Shown here in pieces: positions 9,224 through 17,396 of a stretch of 64,000 nt of DNA. The position numbers and the translations under genes were made by a program. Numbering within the stretch: position 1 is the first letter of the stretch; each line of letters begins with the position of its first letter. The stretch covers positions 124,001 through 188,000 of the forward strand of contig NZ_JABMKX010000003.1 in assembly GCF_013204885.1 (NCBI RefSeq). Direction: 5' to 3'. Origin of the DNA: Paenibacillus tritici (lineage in GTDB: Bacteria > Bacillota > Bacilli > Paenibacillales > Paenibacillaceae). The notes beneath the pieces are model-generated. The model was not told where the DNA came from. It ran no database searches and worked only from the letters and a program-made list of their open reading frames with translations.

Positions 9224-10186
9224 TTAGTTAGGTTTGAGTGTCTCCATCTGGCCCCTCTGCTGGTTGGAGATGAAGAACAGAGCCGTCCAAATTAAGGCGA
9301 AGCCAATGATCTGCGGCAGGGTCACGAGCTGGTGATATACTACCCAGTTGATCAGAATCCCTGTCATCGGGAAGCTAAGTTCGGCCAGCGTGGCTACCGA
9401 AGCCTTGGTGGTGTTCAGTCCCTTGTAGTAGAGCAGCATACTGAGCAGTCCGGGCAGCAATGCCTGCAGCAGCAGATTAATGGCTACAGCAGCCGAACTG
9501 CCTATTCCGCCGGTCATCTGCCACGGGGCGCCCTCCATGCTGGTAATCACGAACAATAACGGCAGCGCAAGAATGAAGCGCAGCGAGGTTACCGTCTCGT
9601 ATTTCATCGAACCGAGCAGATAACGGCCCATTACCGTGGAGCCGCCCCATAAGGCGGCAGCGCCAAGCGCCATAAGACTGCCTACGCCCATGAAGCTGTT
9701 CACATGGCCGAAGGGAATCGTCCAGCCGAAGGTCAGCAGATAGGTTCCGGCCAAGGCAACGATAATCAGCGGTGCGAAGTTACGCGGCAGGCGCTCTTTA
9801 AGAATAACAGCGGCAAGACCAATGGCGAACAGGGGCTGAAGCTTTTGCAGCAGCAGCACGGCATTGAAGTCTCCGCTGGATAAAGCCTTGGTGAACAGAA
9901 TCGTAGCTACGGCTGAGCCGCCCCATGATACAACGAGCAGCGCCGCAGTCTGGCGCAGGCGGACGCCCTTCAGCTCGGCGCGGTTGCGCCAGAGTACCGG
10001 AGCCGCCACCAGAAAGAGCACAACATGCTCAAGCAGTACAATCTGGGAGGAGGTCAGCGATTTCAGCAGGATAATCCGGAACAGCGGGTCAACACCCCAT
10101 AACGCCGCCCCCAGAACCACCAGCCAGAACCCGCTGCGCACCGGTGCGGTGCGGACTCCTTGGGATGAAGCAGATACATTACTCAT
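9224..10186 (-). CDS. EamA/DMT-family transporter under FMN riboswitch control
   Basis: A 320-residue membrane protein with ten hydrophobic segments and the two internally repeated EamA halves (LGAALWGVDPLFRI...; LGAAALWGGSTVMGRYLL...). Drug/metabolite transporters move small metabolites across the cytoplasmic membrane. ATG at 10186 has AAGGAGAA upstream. The decisive context is the FMN riboswitch and its terminator just upstream, which tie expression to flavin level. A role in riboflavin or flavin-precursor transport is therefore likely, as for other riboswitch-linked DMT proteins; direction and substrate are inference. Confidence 0.85.
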   Translation of the reverse strand: MSNVSASSQGVRTAPVRSGFWLVVLGAALWGVDPLFRIILLKSLTSSQIVLLEHVVLFLVAAPVLWRNRAELKGVRLRQTAALLVVSWGGSAVATILFTKALSSGDFNAVLLLQKLQPLFAIGLAAVILKERLPRNFAPLIIVALAGTYLLTFGWTIPFGHVNSFMGVGSLMALGAAALWGGSTVMGRYLLGSMKYETVTSLRFILALPLLFVITSMEGAPWQMTGGIGSSAAVAINLLLQALLPGLLSMLLYYKGLNTTKASVATLAELSFPMTGILINWVVYHQLVTLPQIIGFALIWTALFFISNQQRGQMETLKPN

Positions 10187-10226
10187 CGTTCATTCTCCTT
10201 GTCGATACAAACCCTCGATAAGAGAC

Positions 10227-10270
10227 CAAAAGCCCCCGCGTCTCCTGGAAACAGGACAAACATCGGGGGC
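10227..10270 (-). terminator. Expression-platform terminator of the FMN riboswitch
   Basis: GCCCCCG (10270-10264) pairs with CGGGGGC (10238-10232) on the minus strand and is followed by TTTT. It lies between the aptamer and the EamA start, so it is the likely off-state terminator. Confidence 0.8.
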
Positions 10271-10316
10271 CATTATCAATAAAGACAAACGGAATACACC
10301 CGTCGCCTTTATCTTA

Positions 10317-10458
10317 TGATCCTCTCCCATCCGGACTTTACCGTCGGCTCTGGATTGTCACCAGATCAGTCGCTCCTCTTGTGATAGAGTAACGAGTCGC
10401 GGGCTTAGTTCGCTTGAACATCACCGCCGGTCAGGAATTTCACCTTACCCCGAGAATC
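10317..10458 (-). promoter_or_regulatory. FMN riboswitch (RFN element)
   Basis: Read on the minus strand, the conserved RFN blocks occur in order: TCGGGGTAAGGTG, CCTGACCGGCGGTGAT, AGCCCGCGA, CTGATCTGGTG, CAGAGCCGACGGTAAAGTC and CGGATGGGAGAGGAT. The ends (GATTCTC / GAGAGGATC) form the P1 stem. FMN binding normally promotes the downstream terminator. It controls only the EamA transporter; no rib operon is present. Confidence 0.95.
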
Positions 10459-10623
10459 TTGTATTCTGTTATTATTTTCACAACCTCAGGATAACTCCGT
10501 TTCTTCATTTCGTCCAGCTTTTTATGAAAAAACATCAGAGTTTTTCATTTCACAATCATTCCAGCATTCCTTAAAAAGCATTTCTTATATAAGACGCACT
10601 TAAGTTTTGAACTTGAAGCTTCG

Positions 10624-10747
10624 TCGTCACTGCGGTGAACATTTGGACTTTCGGCCGCTGTTGTCCCCAGATTTCTTGATTTAAACCGCTGTTCGCGGGT
10701 GAAATCCGGTGACAAAGGCGGTCGCTACCGCTCCTACAGTTCCAAAT
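10624..10747. repeat. Dispersed ~125-bp intergenic repeat, copy 1
   Basis: This sequence recurs at 63875-63998 with about 90% identity by eye, in the same orientation. It begins TCGTCACTGCGGTGA and contains ATTTGGAC near the start and GTTCCAAAT at the end as an inverted pair, with inner inverted segments (GATTTC / GAAATC). It has no ORF with a plausible start and lies between the riboswitch and a divergent gene. It looks like a MITE- or REP-like element or a structured RNA. Confidence 0.8.
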
Positions 10748-10924
10748 TTCCCCTCCGCTTCTTTTGCTTTTTGTTATTTTCTTTAGTGCTTCTTGTAGCA
10801 TGAAGAGAATACTTCATGCTCAAATCCATATTCTGCTTCATTTGGCAGAAACGCAGGCTTATTGTAGAATAGATCAGGATTGAATGAATTATCCTTAAGA
10901 TCACTAATTGGCTTGGAGGTCACT

Positions 10925-12103
10925 GTGAAAAGATCATTTCTGACTAATCTGCTCTATTCCATTCTTGCCCTGGCCGGAATCGCCATTACCGGCTTCATCG
11001 CTTATGTTATCGCTTCATTTACCGGCGGGATGCTCTTCTATGCTCCGCTTATGCTGGTCATCGCTTCAGGACTGGCCTTATTCGCCGTGATCACTATCTT
11101 CGGCCTGTTCAGCAGACGGCTGCGCCGGATCATCCTGGCCGCTTTTGCCGGAATCTGTGTCCTGGCAGCTGCAGGCCATGAGATCAGAGAGGCTTATGTG
11201 AACAGCCTTGCTGAAGTAAGAGAGCCGGAGGTGGACCTGCACCAGTATGCGCCTTTTGAGGTGAATACCAAAGCTGCTGTCCTGGACCATAAGGCATCCT
11301 ACCAGCTCACAGAGCAAATGCCCCGTCTGGATGGTGCGACTGCACTGTATCCGCTGTATTCCGCTTTTGCACAGGCCGTATATCCGCAGGATACCTATAA
11401 CTCCAGCATCGAGCTTACCGGGAATGATCTCGTCCTGTGTACCAGCACCTCTGAGGCTTACAAACGGTTGATCGCGGGCAACGCCGATATTATCTTTGCC
11501 GCTGCCCCTTCACTCGCCCAGACGAAACAGGCGAAGCTGGCGGGCCGTGAGCTGAAGCTGACCCCGATCGGGCGTGAAGCGTTCGTCTTCTTCGTCAACA
11601 AGCGCAATCCGGTGAACAGCCTGACGACGGAGCAGATTAAGGATATCTATTCCGGCACCTTGACCAACTGGAAGCAGGTCGGCGGCAAGAAGGCATCCAT
11701 CCGGGCCTTTCAACGCGAGGAGAATAGCGGCAGCCAGTCTATGCTGGAGCGGATCATGGGGGACCGCCAGCTCATGAATCCCCCTAAGGACAATGTTGCA
11801 GACGTTATGAGCGGGATTATCAGCCTCACGGCCAGCTACCGTAATTACAATAATGCGCTGGGCTTCAGCTTCCTGTTCTATGCCTCGCAGATGAATGCCA
11901 GCGATGAGATCAAGCTGCTGGAGATTGATAATGTCCCGCCTTCCAAGGAGAGCATCCGCAGCGGTGAATACCCGCTCACTACCGAGTTCTACGCAGTAAC
12001 GGCAGGAAGCACCAACCCGAATATCGAACCGTTCCTGGACTGGATCCTGTCTGCTGAAGGGCAGGAGTTGGTCGAGAAGACAGGGTATACTCCGGTGAAA
12101 TAA
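10925..12103 (+). CDS. Membrane-anchored PstS-like substrate-binding protein
   Basis: The 392-residue protein has three N-terminal membrane helices (FLTNLLYSILALAGIAITGFI; GGMLFYAPLMLVIASGLALF; RIILAAFAGICVLAAAGH) and then a periplasmic-binding-like domain of the PstS family. Its marks are LDGATALYPLYSAFAQAVYP, IIFAAAPS, VFFVNKRNPVNSLTTEQIKDIYSGTLTNW and GSQSMLERIM. PstS proteins bind phosphate outside the membrane, but this one lacks a lipobox and neighbouring permeases, so it may act as a sensor. GTG at 10925 follows TTGGAGGT; the TTG at 10880 does not. Confidence 0.78.
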   Translation: MKRSFLTNLLYSILALAGIAITGFIAYVIASFTGGMLFYAPLMLVIASGLALFAVITIFGLFSRRLRRIILAAFAGICVLAAAGHEIREAYVNSLAEVREPEVDLHQYAPFEVNTKAAVLDHKASYQLTEQMPRLDGATALYPLYSAFAQAVYPQDTYNSSIELTGNDLVLCTSTSEAYKRLIAGNADIIFAAAPSLAQTKQAKLAGRELKLTPIGREAFVFFVNKRNPVNSLTTEQIKDIYSGTLTNWKQVGGKKASIRAFQREENSGSQSMLERIMGDRQLMNPPKDNVADVMSGIISLTASYRNYNNALGFSFLFYASQMNASDEIKLLEIDNVPPSKESIRSGEYPLTTEFYAVTAGSTNPNIEPFLDWILSAEGQELVEKTGYTPVK

Positions 12104-12124
12104 CGGACAGCGTACAAATCCCCT

Positions 12125-12327
12125 CTGCAAACAAGTGGAGAAAGGTATCCTAATTTATAAGCTTTCCGAAATCGCAAGCAAGCAAGTGGAAAAACAACAT
12201 TTAATCTTGTTGGTTTGGCCTCATTCGCTTAATTCTGCTTATATAAGTGCCATTTATCCATCTGCTATCCCGCCAGAGTTCATTCGTGCATCAGCAAGTG
12301 TATAAAATCCATCTAGTATCGGCTTGC
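12125..12327. repeat. Dispersed degenerate repeat with TGGAAAAA / TAATTT half-sites, copy 1
   Basis: This spacer aligns over ~200 bp with 37836-38035 and more loosely with 60345-60545. It consists of about four ~24-bp units of consensus AAGTGGAAAAA...CATTTAATT: two direct, then one inverted (AAGTGCCATTTATCCA), then one direct. No gene is present. The units could pair into hairpins. Confidence 0.65.
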
Positions 12328-12337
12328 ATAGCAAATA

Positions 12338-12384
12338 AGCAGCAGACCCTCCGGGAAGTCTTTTCCGGTGAAGGGTCTGCTGCT
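12338..12384 (-). terminator. Terminator-like hairpin after carboxylesterase gene
   Basis: A 13-bp perfect stem (12338-12350 with 12372-12384) lies 37 bp past the stop of the minus-strand esterase and is followed by TTATTTGC on that strand. The weak U-tract lowers confidence. Confidence 0.6.
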
Positions 12385-12420
12385 TGTGCAAGGCGCTGCT
12401 ATTCTATCAGGTATGATCAC

Positions 12421-13899
12421 TCACCCTCTGTAATGCTCAAAAATCCGTCTGCGCTTCGCTTCGTCCGGATCTTCCACTACATGTGACACCTTATCAAACA
12501 CCATCGTAGCACGCTTCTCCGGTGTATACTGCGGCCAATCAAGCTCCGGCACAGCCGGATCTCCATGGTGGGCGAAGGCCGTCCAGGCCGCCCTCATCGC
12601 TTCCGCGACTTTGGCCATTTCCGGTGTCACACTCAGGCCGTATTGCTTCAGCAGCGGGAGATTATTGAAGACATACAGAATCTCCGCGCCGTGAATGGCC
12701 TTCTCCAGCAACGGATGTCCCGGGACCGTCCAATCGAACCGGTACATCCATACGGGAGCATGATCCAGCTGCTTCTCCGCGAACGAAATCGAGCTGGCCC
12801 AGAAGAACAGGTCGGTCAGCACCTCCGCCTGCCCTTCCCAGGTATGGCTGTAATCCGAAGTCAGCTCGGAGAGGTCCTCAATACCCATCAGCTGCTCCAG
12901 GGATTTGAGGGAACGCTCAAAGCTGTCGCCTCCCTGCCCCTCACGGAAGAACAGATTTCCTTCGTGCAGATTCGTTCCGATCAGTACCGGAATGCCGCTG
13001 GCGGCGCCTTCAACAATAGCCTGTGCCGGTTCAACCGGCAGGGTGGCCTGCTCAACTACCGGCTGGAAATACATGCTCATCGAGTCACCGGACAGCTTAT
13101 AAGCCATCCGGGCTGCAGCTTCCATAATCTCCGCAGCCGGGAGTGTATGCAGCGGCTGCGTGTCACCGCCAGGCTGAAGGCCCAGCTCTGCCAGGAAAGC
13201 GGCTGCGATCTGTTCCCCCTGCGGGCTGCTTAAGGTCTGTGCCGCCCCGCTCTCCATGATCGCCTGTGAGAAAAGTCCCCTCGCCGCAGGCATCGCCAGC
13301 AGCGCGGCAATGCTCATGCTCCCTGCCGACTCTCCGAATACCGTGACGCGCCCCGGATCGCCGCCGAATGCGGCAATATTCTGCTGCACCCATTCCAGAG
13401 CGGCAATCTGGTCCAGGAGGCCCAGATTGGAGCCAAGCCCCGCTCCCAGCGGGGACAGATGCATGAATCCGAGCGGACCGAGCCGGTAATTGACCGTAAC
13501 CAGCACTACCCGGCCGCTGGCGGCCATGCGGGTACCGTCGAACATCGGCTGGCTGCCCGCGCCGGTGACGAAGGTGCCCCCATGAATCCAGACCATAACC
13601 GGCAGAGCATCCTCCTGCTCTGTTGCCGGGGACCAGACATTGAGGTACAGGCAATCTTCGGAATATACCGGATTGCTGCCGCCAAACCGCGTACTGCTGG
13701 TGCTCACCGGCTGAAGGCTGACCGGTCCGAAGGCCGTCGCCTCCCGCACCCCTTCCCAGGATTCCGGCGGCTGCGGCGCGCGGAAGCGCAGCTCCCCGAC
13801 AGGCGGGGCAGCAAACGGGATGCCGCGCCAGACATTCACTCCGTCGCCCTGTTCCCCCTTCAGTTTCCCATAGGCTGTATCCACCAGTTGTCCTGTCAT
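12421..13899 (-). CDS. Type-B carboxylesterase (PnbA-like)
   Basis: An alpha/beta-hydrolase of 492 residues that hydrolyses carboxylic esters. It carries the oxyanion segment MVWIHGGTFVTGAGS, the nucleophile elbow GESAGSMS, the EDCLYLNVW signature and a late HGAEILYVFNNLP segment with the catalytic His. Family length is normal and there is no signal peptide, so it is cytosolic. ATG at 13899 is preferred: AAAAGGATGAG lies at usable spacing. ATGs at 13908 and 13941 are less well placed. It starts 20 bp after the AI-2E transporter gene and is probably cotranscribed with it. Confidence 0.88.
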   Translation of the reverse strand: MTGQLVDTAYGKLKGEQGDGVNVWRGIPFAAPPVGELRFRAPQPPESWEGVREATAFGPVSLQPVSTSSTRFGGSNPVYSEDCLYLNVWSPATEQEDALPVMVWIHGGTFVTGAGSQPMFDGTRMAASGRVVLVTVNYRLGPLGFMHLSPLGAGLGSNLGLLDQIAALEWVQQNIAAFGGDPGRVTVFGESAGSMSIAALLAMPAARGLFSQAIMESGAAQTLSSPQGEQIAAAFLAELGLQPGGDTQPLHTLPAAEIMEAAARMAYKLSGDSMSMYFQPVVEQATLPVEPAQAIVEGAASGIPVLIGTNLHEGNLFFREGQGGDSFERSLKSLEQLMGIEDLSELTSDYSHTWEGQAEVLTDLFFWASSISFAEKQLDHAPVWMYRFDWTVPGHPLLEKAIHGAEILYVFNNLPLLKQYGLSVTPEMAKVAEAMRAAWTAFAHHGDPAVPELDWPQYTPEKRATMVFDKVSHVVEDPDEAKRRRIFEHYRG

Positions 13900-13918
13900 T
13901 GCACTCATCCTTTTCGCT

Positions 13919-15079
13919 TTATTCCTCAGCTTTTTCTTCAACCACTACTTTGTAGAGCCCTGAGCGGAAGCGGAACCACTGAAAGATATGGGTCACAACC
14001 ACTTTAAGCACGGCATAGCCCGGAACCGCAAGAATGATACCGAGCACACCGAACATTTTACCGGCAAAAATAATAACAAAAATAATCGTAATCGGGTGAA
14101 TCTTCAGCGATTTGCCCATGATCTGCGGCGAGATAAACTTCCCTTCGATCAGCTGGACGGCAGTCCAGACAATCACCATCTTCAGCAGCATAAACGGCGA
14201 GGTTACCATCGCTACTACCAGCGCAGGTGTAATCGCAATAGCCGGTCCCAGATAAGGGACTACAGCCGTACATGCGGCAACGATAGCCAGTACCAGGGAA
14301 TACTCCAGCCCGATAATCAGGTACCCGATATACAGCAGCGCACCGATACAACAGCTCACAATAATCTGACCGCGGATATACGAGGCCACCTGGCTGTTCA
14401 TTTCCTGCATGACCATCCGGGACTGCGGCTGCAGGGCGGTAGGAATGAATTTCATGAGGTAGTCCGGCAATCTTTTGCCGTCGCGCAGCAGATAGAAGAG
14501 AATGAAGGGTGTAGTCACTACGGCCAGCACAATTTCGGTCAGCGTTCCTACGAAGTTGCCCACACCGCTGGCGGCATTATTCAGGAAGGTAGTGCCCCAA
14601 GCCGTCACTTTGCCGGTGATATCACTGAGATCCGTGCCTACACTACTCTGAATCTTGTTGAATAGCTCACTGCCTGTTAGCTGGAGGAACTCCTCCTGAA
14701 TTTGGGTACTGTATTGAGGGAAATTATCGATCAGTCCCATCAGCTGGGTACGGATAATGGGAATCACCATAAGCAGGATCAGCGTGATAATTCCGGCAAT
14801 CACGAGGTACATGATTACAATGCCGTAAGCGCGCTTCAGCTTGCTTTTCCGCTCCATACGGTCAACCAGCGGATTCAGCAGATAATAGGCGATCCCCGAG
14901 AGCAGCAGCGGTGCTGCCACCGTATGCAGAAGCACAGACAGAGGTTTGAACACAAACGGAATCTTTGAGAATATGAGCACCGTCAAACCAATCAGCAGCG
15001 CAATCAGAAGCCCCACCACAAACTTGTTGTTCAGAAAAAACCTTTTGAATTTATTCGGCCATACTTGCCGTCTCTCCAT
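13919..15079 (-). CDS. AI-2E family transporter (UPF0118)
   Basis: A 386-residue membrane protein with the typical UPF0118 layout: two N-terminal helices, a third (YGIVIMYLVIAGIITLILLMVIPII), a central soluble stretch (~150 residues), then a C-terminal cluster including VVPYLGPAIAITPALVVA and IEGKFISPQIMGKSLKIHPITIIFVI. Family members are linked to AI-2 export or Na+/H+ exchange, so the substrate is open. ATG at 15079 (MERRQVWPNKFKRF) lies after a G-rich site; the longer frame to 15133 starts in a poor context. Confidence 0.88.
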   Translation of the reverse strand: MERRQVWPNKFKRFFLNNKFVVGLLIALLIGLTVLIFSKIPFVFKPLSVLLHTVAAPLLLSGIAYYLLNPLVDRMERKSKLKRAYGIVIMYLVIAGIITLILLMVIPIIRTQLMGLIDNFPQYSTQIQEEFLQLTGSELFNKIQSSVGTDLSDITGKVTAWGTTFLNNAASGVGNFVGTLTEIVLAVVTTPFILFYLLRDGKRLPDYLMKFIPTALQPQSRMVMQEMNSQVASYIRGQIIVSCCIGALLYIGYLIIGLEYSLVLAIVAACTAVVPYLGPAIAITPALVVAMVTSPFMLLKMVIVWTAVQLIEGKFISPQIMGKSLKIHPITIIFVIIFAGKMFGVLGIILAVPGYAVLKVVVTHIFQWFRFRSGLYKVVVEEKAEE

Positions 15080-15211
15080 ATCCTGCCGCCCCCTTGCTGC
15101 AACACTTACCTGTTTAAGTGTGATTAAATGCACTATGTATAAGCATAGTAATCCGGTGCCTGCAAGTCAAATTTCCGGCCTGTTCCTCCGGTTCCCCGCC
15201 CGCCAGACGCT

Positions 15212-15943
15212 TCAACGTAAATAACAGCCATTGTTAATATCAAAAGTCGCTCCGGTGTACGCCCTGGCTCTGCTGCTCAGCATAAAAGTTACCGTACCTG
15301 CAATATCCTCCGCCAGCAGCGGCTCCGGGGTTAATTGATGCTCCCGGTATTCCTGCTGCCTCCAGGCGGGGATATGATCCATCATGGGCGTGCTGGTCAT
15401 CGTCGGGGCCACGGCATTCACGCGGATATAAGGGGCAAAGTTCATGGCGCAGCTTTTGGTCAATCCGAGGACTGCCGCCTTCGTCAAGCCATACACGGCA
15501 TCGGAGCTGCCTTCCTGGCCGGATAGGGAGGACATGTTGAGGATAACCCCCTGACGCTTCCGCTCCAGCAGCAGGCGCCCGAAGCCCTGCGAGCAATAGA
15601 CATATCCTTTGATGTTGATATCCATCACTCTGTCAATCTCCTCCGGGGTATACTCCAGCAGACTGCGACCCAGATAGATGCCTGCATTATTGACCAGACC
15701 GCTCACATCAACATGTTCCTGCTGTATGTATCCGAAGAAGGCTTCCACCTCCACGTAATTGCTCACATCCAGCCGGTAGGTGTACAGCTTGTCTGAATCC
15801 AATTCAGCACGCAGCTCCTCCAGACGCGGACCATCCAGATCGCACGCAATCACTTCAGCCCCTTCCTGCAAGCTGAGCTTAACAATCGCCTCGCCGATCC
15901 CGGAAGCGGCTCCCGTCACAATCATCTTCATTCCCTGCAGCAT
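15212..15943 (-). CDS. Short-chain dehydrogenase/reductase
   Basis: A 243-residue classical SDR using NAD(P)H. It shows the Rossmann motif TGAASGIG, the acidic residue after beta-2 (ACDLDGPR, favouring NAD), LVNNAGI, the catalytic Ser in LNMSSLSG and the YGLTK (YxxxK) pair. ATG at 15943 has AAGGAGAG eight bases upstream. Substrate cannot be told from sequence. It stands alone between the AI-2E and GNAT genes. Confidence 0.88.
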   Translation of the reverse strand: MLQGMKMIVTGAASGIGEAIVKLSLQEGAEVIACDLDGPRLEELRAELDSDKLYTYRLDVSNYVEVEAFFGYIQQEHVDVSGLVNNAGIYLGRSLLEYTPEEIDRVMDINIKGYVYCSQGFGRLLLERKRQGVILNMSSLSGQEGSSDAVYGLTKAAVLGLTKSCAMNFAPYIRVNAVAPTMTSTPMMDHIPAWRQQEYREHQLTPEPLLAEDIAGTVTFMLSSRARAYTGATFDINNGCYLR

Positions 15944-15994
15944 CCATTAACTCTCCTTCATCTGATAATCCTCTATGAATTAACTGTTAACTGT

Positions 15995-16804
15995 CTATTG
16001 AAACCGCAAATCTGCAATACTGCCTGTCCGCTTGAAGCCAATCGACTGATAGACCTTGTTGGAATCAGGGTTAGCGGCATCGGCATAGAGCATAGGGGTA
16101 AGGCCGCTATTAAGCAGCTCTGCACATAATTCCGCTACAACCGCGCTGGCATAGCCTTGCTTACGGAATTCATGGAGAGTAAAGACCTCATTAATCCGCC
16201 CGTGTCTGAACGATTGATGGGCCAGATTCGCCATTGACACTGCCCGGCCCTGATCGATCCACAAACGTAGCTTACCAGAGTCTGTAACCTCTTTGGCATG
16301 GCCGAGGAAGTTCTCCGGTGCACTCTCTGTACCGAACACATCCTCCACAAAACGGGCCAAATACTCAGCAATTACCGGGATGTAACTCTCATCCGCTTGC
16401 ACAAGCCTACCGCTGACATTATGCGGATGCTGCACTTGAGGGCAATGATAGGCTTCCATCAACATATGGACGCGGGCTTGCTTGCCGGTTCTCCTGGAGT
16501 AAGCCTCCGCAAATAGTCTGCCCGTCTCCGGGGTACCCGTAACTCCAGGGAATTCCCGGTCCGGCAGATTCTCCAACAGTTGCTGAACAAGGGAATTACG
16601 CTTCCCCGCATCCATCTCCGCCGAGATCCACAGCCAGGGATTGAACCCCGCCGCATGGGCGAAGATCAGATCATCCTCGGGCGTCTTGATCCGTAGCGCT
16701 TCCTTGTTCCCCGCGATCAGATGAATGAGATTATACTCCGCCTCTTCCTGCATGAATGCCTTGCTGTGCAGCACACTGTCATCCGGCCCAAAGCTTACAA
16801 ACAT
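15995..16804 (-). CDS. GNAT-family N-acetyltransferase
   Basis: 269 residues with a degenerate N-terminal half and a C-terminal GNAT domain: ESYIPVIAEYLARF, then RLWIDQGRAVSMANLAHQ and the acetyl-CoA loop region FTLHEFRKQGYASAVVAELCAELL, ending YADAANPDSNKVYQSIGF. This resembles the two-lobed GNAT proteins of Bacilli with unknown substrates. ATG at 16804 follows AGGAGGGGG. It lies 51 bp from the SDR gene. Confidence 0.82.
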   Translation of the reverse strand: MFVSFGPDDSVLHSKAFMQEEAEYNLIHLIAGNKEALRIKTPEDDLIFAHAAGFNPWLWISAEMDAGKRNSLVQQLLENLPDREFPGVTGTPETGRLFAEAYSRRTGKQARVHMLMEAYHCPQVQHPHNVSGRLVQADESYIPVIAEYLARFVEDVFGTESAPENFLGHAKEVTDSGKLRLWIDQGRAVSMANLAHQSFRHGRINEVFTLHEFRKQGYASAVVAELCAELLNSGLTPMLYADAANPDSNKVYQSIGFKRTGSIADLRFQ

Positions 16805-16852
16805 CCGGCTTCCCCCTCCTAGAGCTTTTCTATCTATTCTAAAGCTCCCCTT

Positions 16853-16895
16853 GGAAAAAATAAACAGCCCGCGCTGAATTATTCCAGCGGGCTGC
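16853..16895 (-). terminator. Terminator of the ferredoxin-like gene
   Basis: GCAGCCCGCTGGAA pairs with TTCAGCGCGGGCTG (about 16865-16895) on the minus strand and is followed by TTTATTTTTT. It lies 16 bp beyond the stop of the [2Fe-2S] gene. Confidence 0.85.
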
Positions 16896-16910
16896 ATTTA
16901 TCCTGCACTA

Positions 16911-17270
16911 TCACTTCTTCTTCTTACCCTTTGCCCCCTTGGGCGTTGCGGCCTGAAGGCCTTCCTCATACGTATAGAGCAGGTTCTCTTCGAGCTGTTC
17001 TCCCTTTAGGACTTTACGTACCAGGCTTTTGGCAGATTTGGGGGTGATATCCCTGTACCATACACCTTCCGGGTAAGCAATTACGACACATGCATCCGAG
17101 CATCTTCCATTGCAGCGGGTAACTGTCGTATGAATCAGAGCATCTGCTCCCTGCTTCGTGATCTCATCCTCTATCGCTTCAGCGACCTCTTCTCCCTTGT
17201 GCTTCTTGCAGTCGCTTCCGTTACAGATCAGCAGATGGCTGACCGTTCCTTGCAGATTCCAAGTCGTCAT
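16911..17270 (-). CDS. (2Fe-2S) thioredoxin-like ferredoxin protein
   Basis: A 119-residue protein with the four-cysteine pattern of thioredoxin-like [2Fe-2S] ferredoxins: CNGSDCKKHKG near the N-terminus and TRCNGRCSDACVVIAYPEGVWY in the middle, ending in a lysine-rich tail. The start MTTWNLQGTVSHLLICNG at 17270 has GGGGAGCGGGAAG upstream; an in-frame TTG at 17351 adds 27 residues but has no ribosome binding site. A Fur-box-like site lies between it and the divergent Btr-like regulator, and a ferredoxin reductase gene lies at 24.6 kb. A role in iron release from siderophores is inference. Confidence 0.82.
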   Translation of the reverse strand: MTTWNLQGTVSHLLICNGSDCKKHKGEEVAEAIEDEITKQGADALIHTTVTRCNGRCSDACVVIAYPEGVWYRDITPKSAKSLVRKVLKGEQLEENLLYTYEEGLQAATPKGAKGKKKK

Positions 17271-17376
17271 GGACTTCCCGCTCCCCTCTACTACAACTAT
17301 ACCCTGCTTGTCTGTAACCCTAAACTTACCTGTCTTATAGAGGATCGTCAATAGAAGGAAAGGCTGTTATACTAAT

Positions 17377-17395
17377 ACTGAGAATGATTATCAAC
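17377..17395. promoter_or_regulatory. Fur box, divergent
   Basis: TGAGAATGATTATCA (17379-17393) closely matches the Fur consensus GATAATGATwATCATTATC. It overlaps the start region of the AraC-type regulator and the promoter side of the ferredoxin gene, so iron-bound Fur would repress both. Confidence 0.8.
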
Positions 17396-17396
17396 T

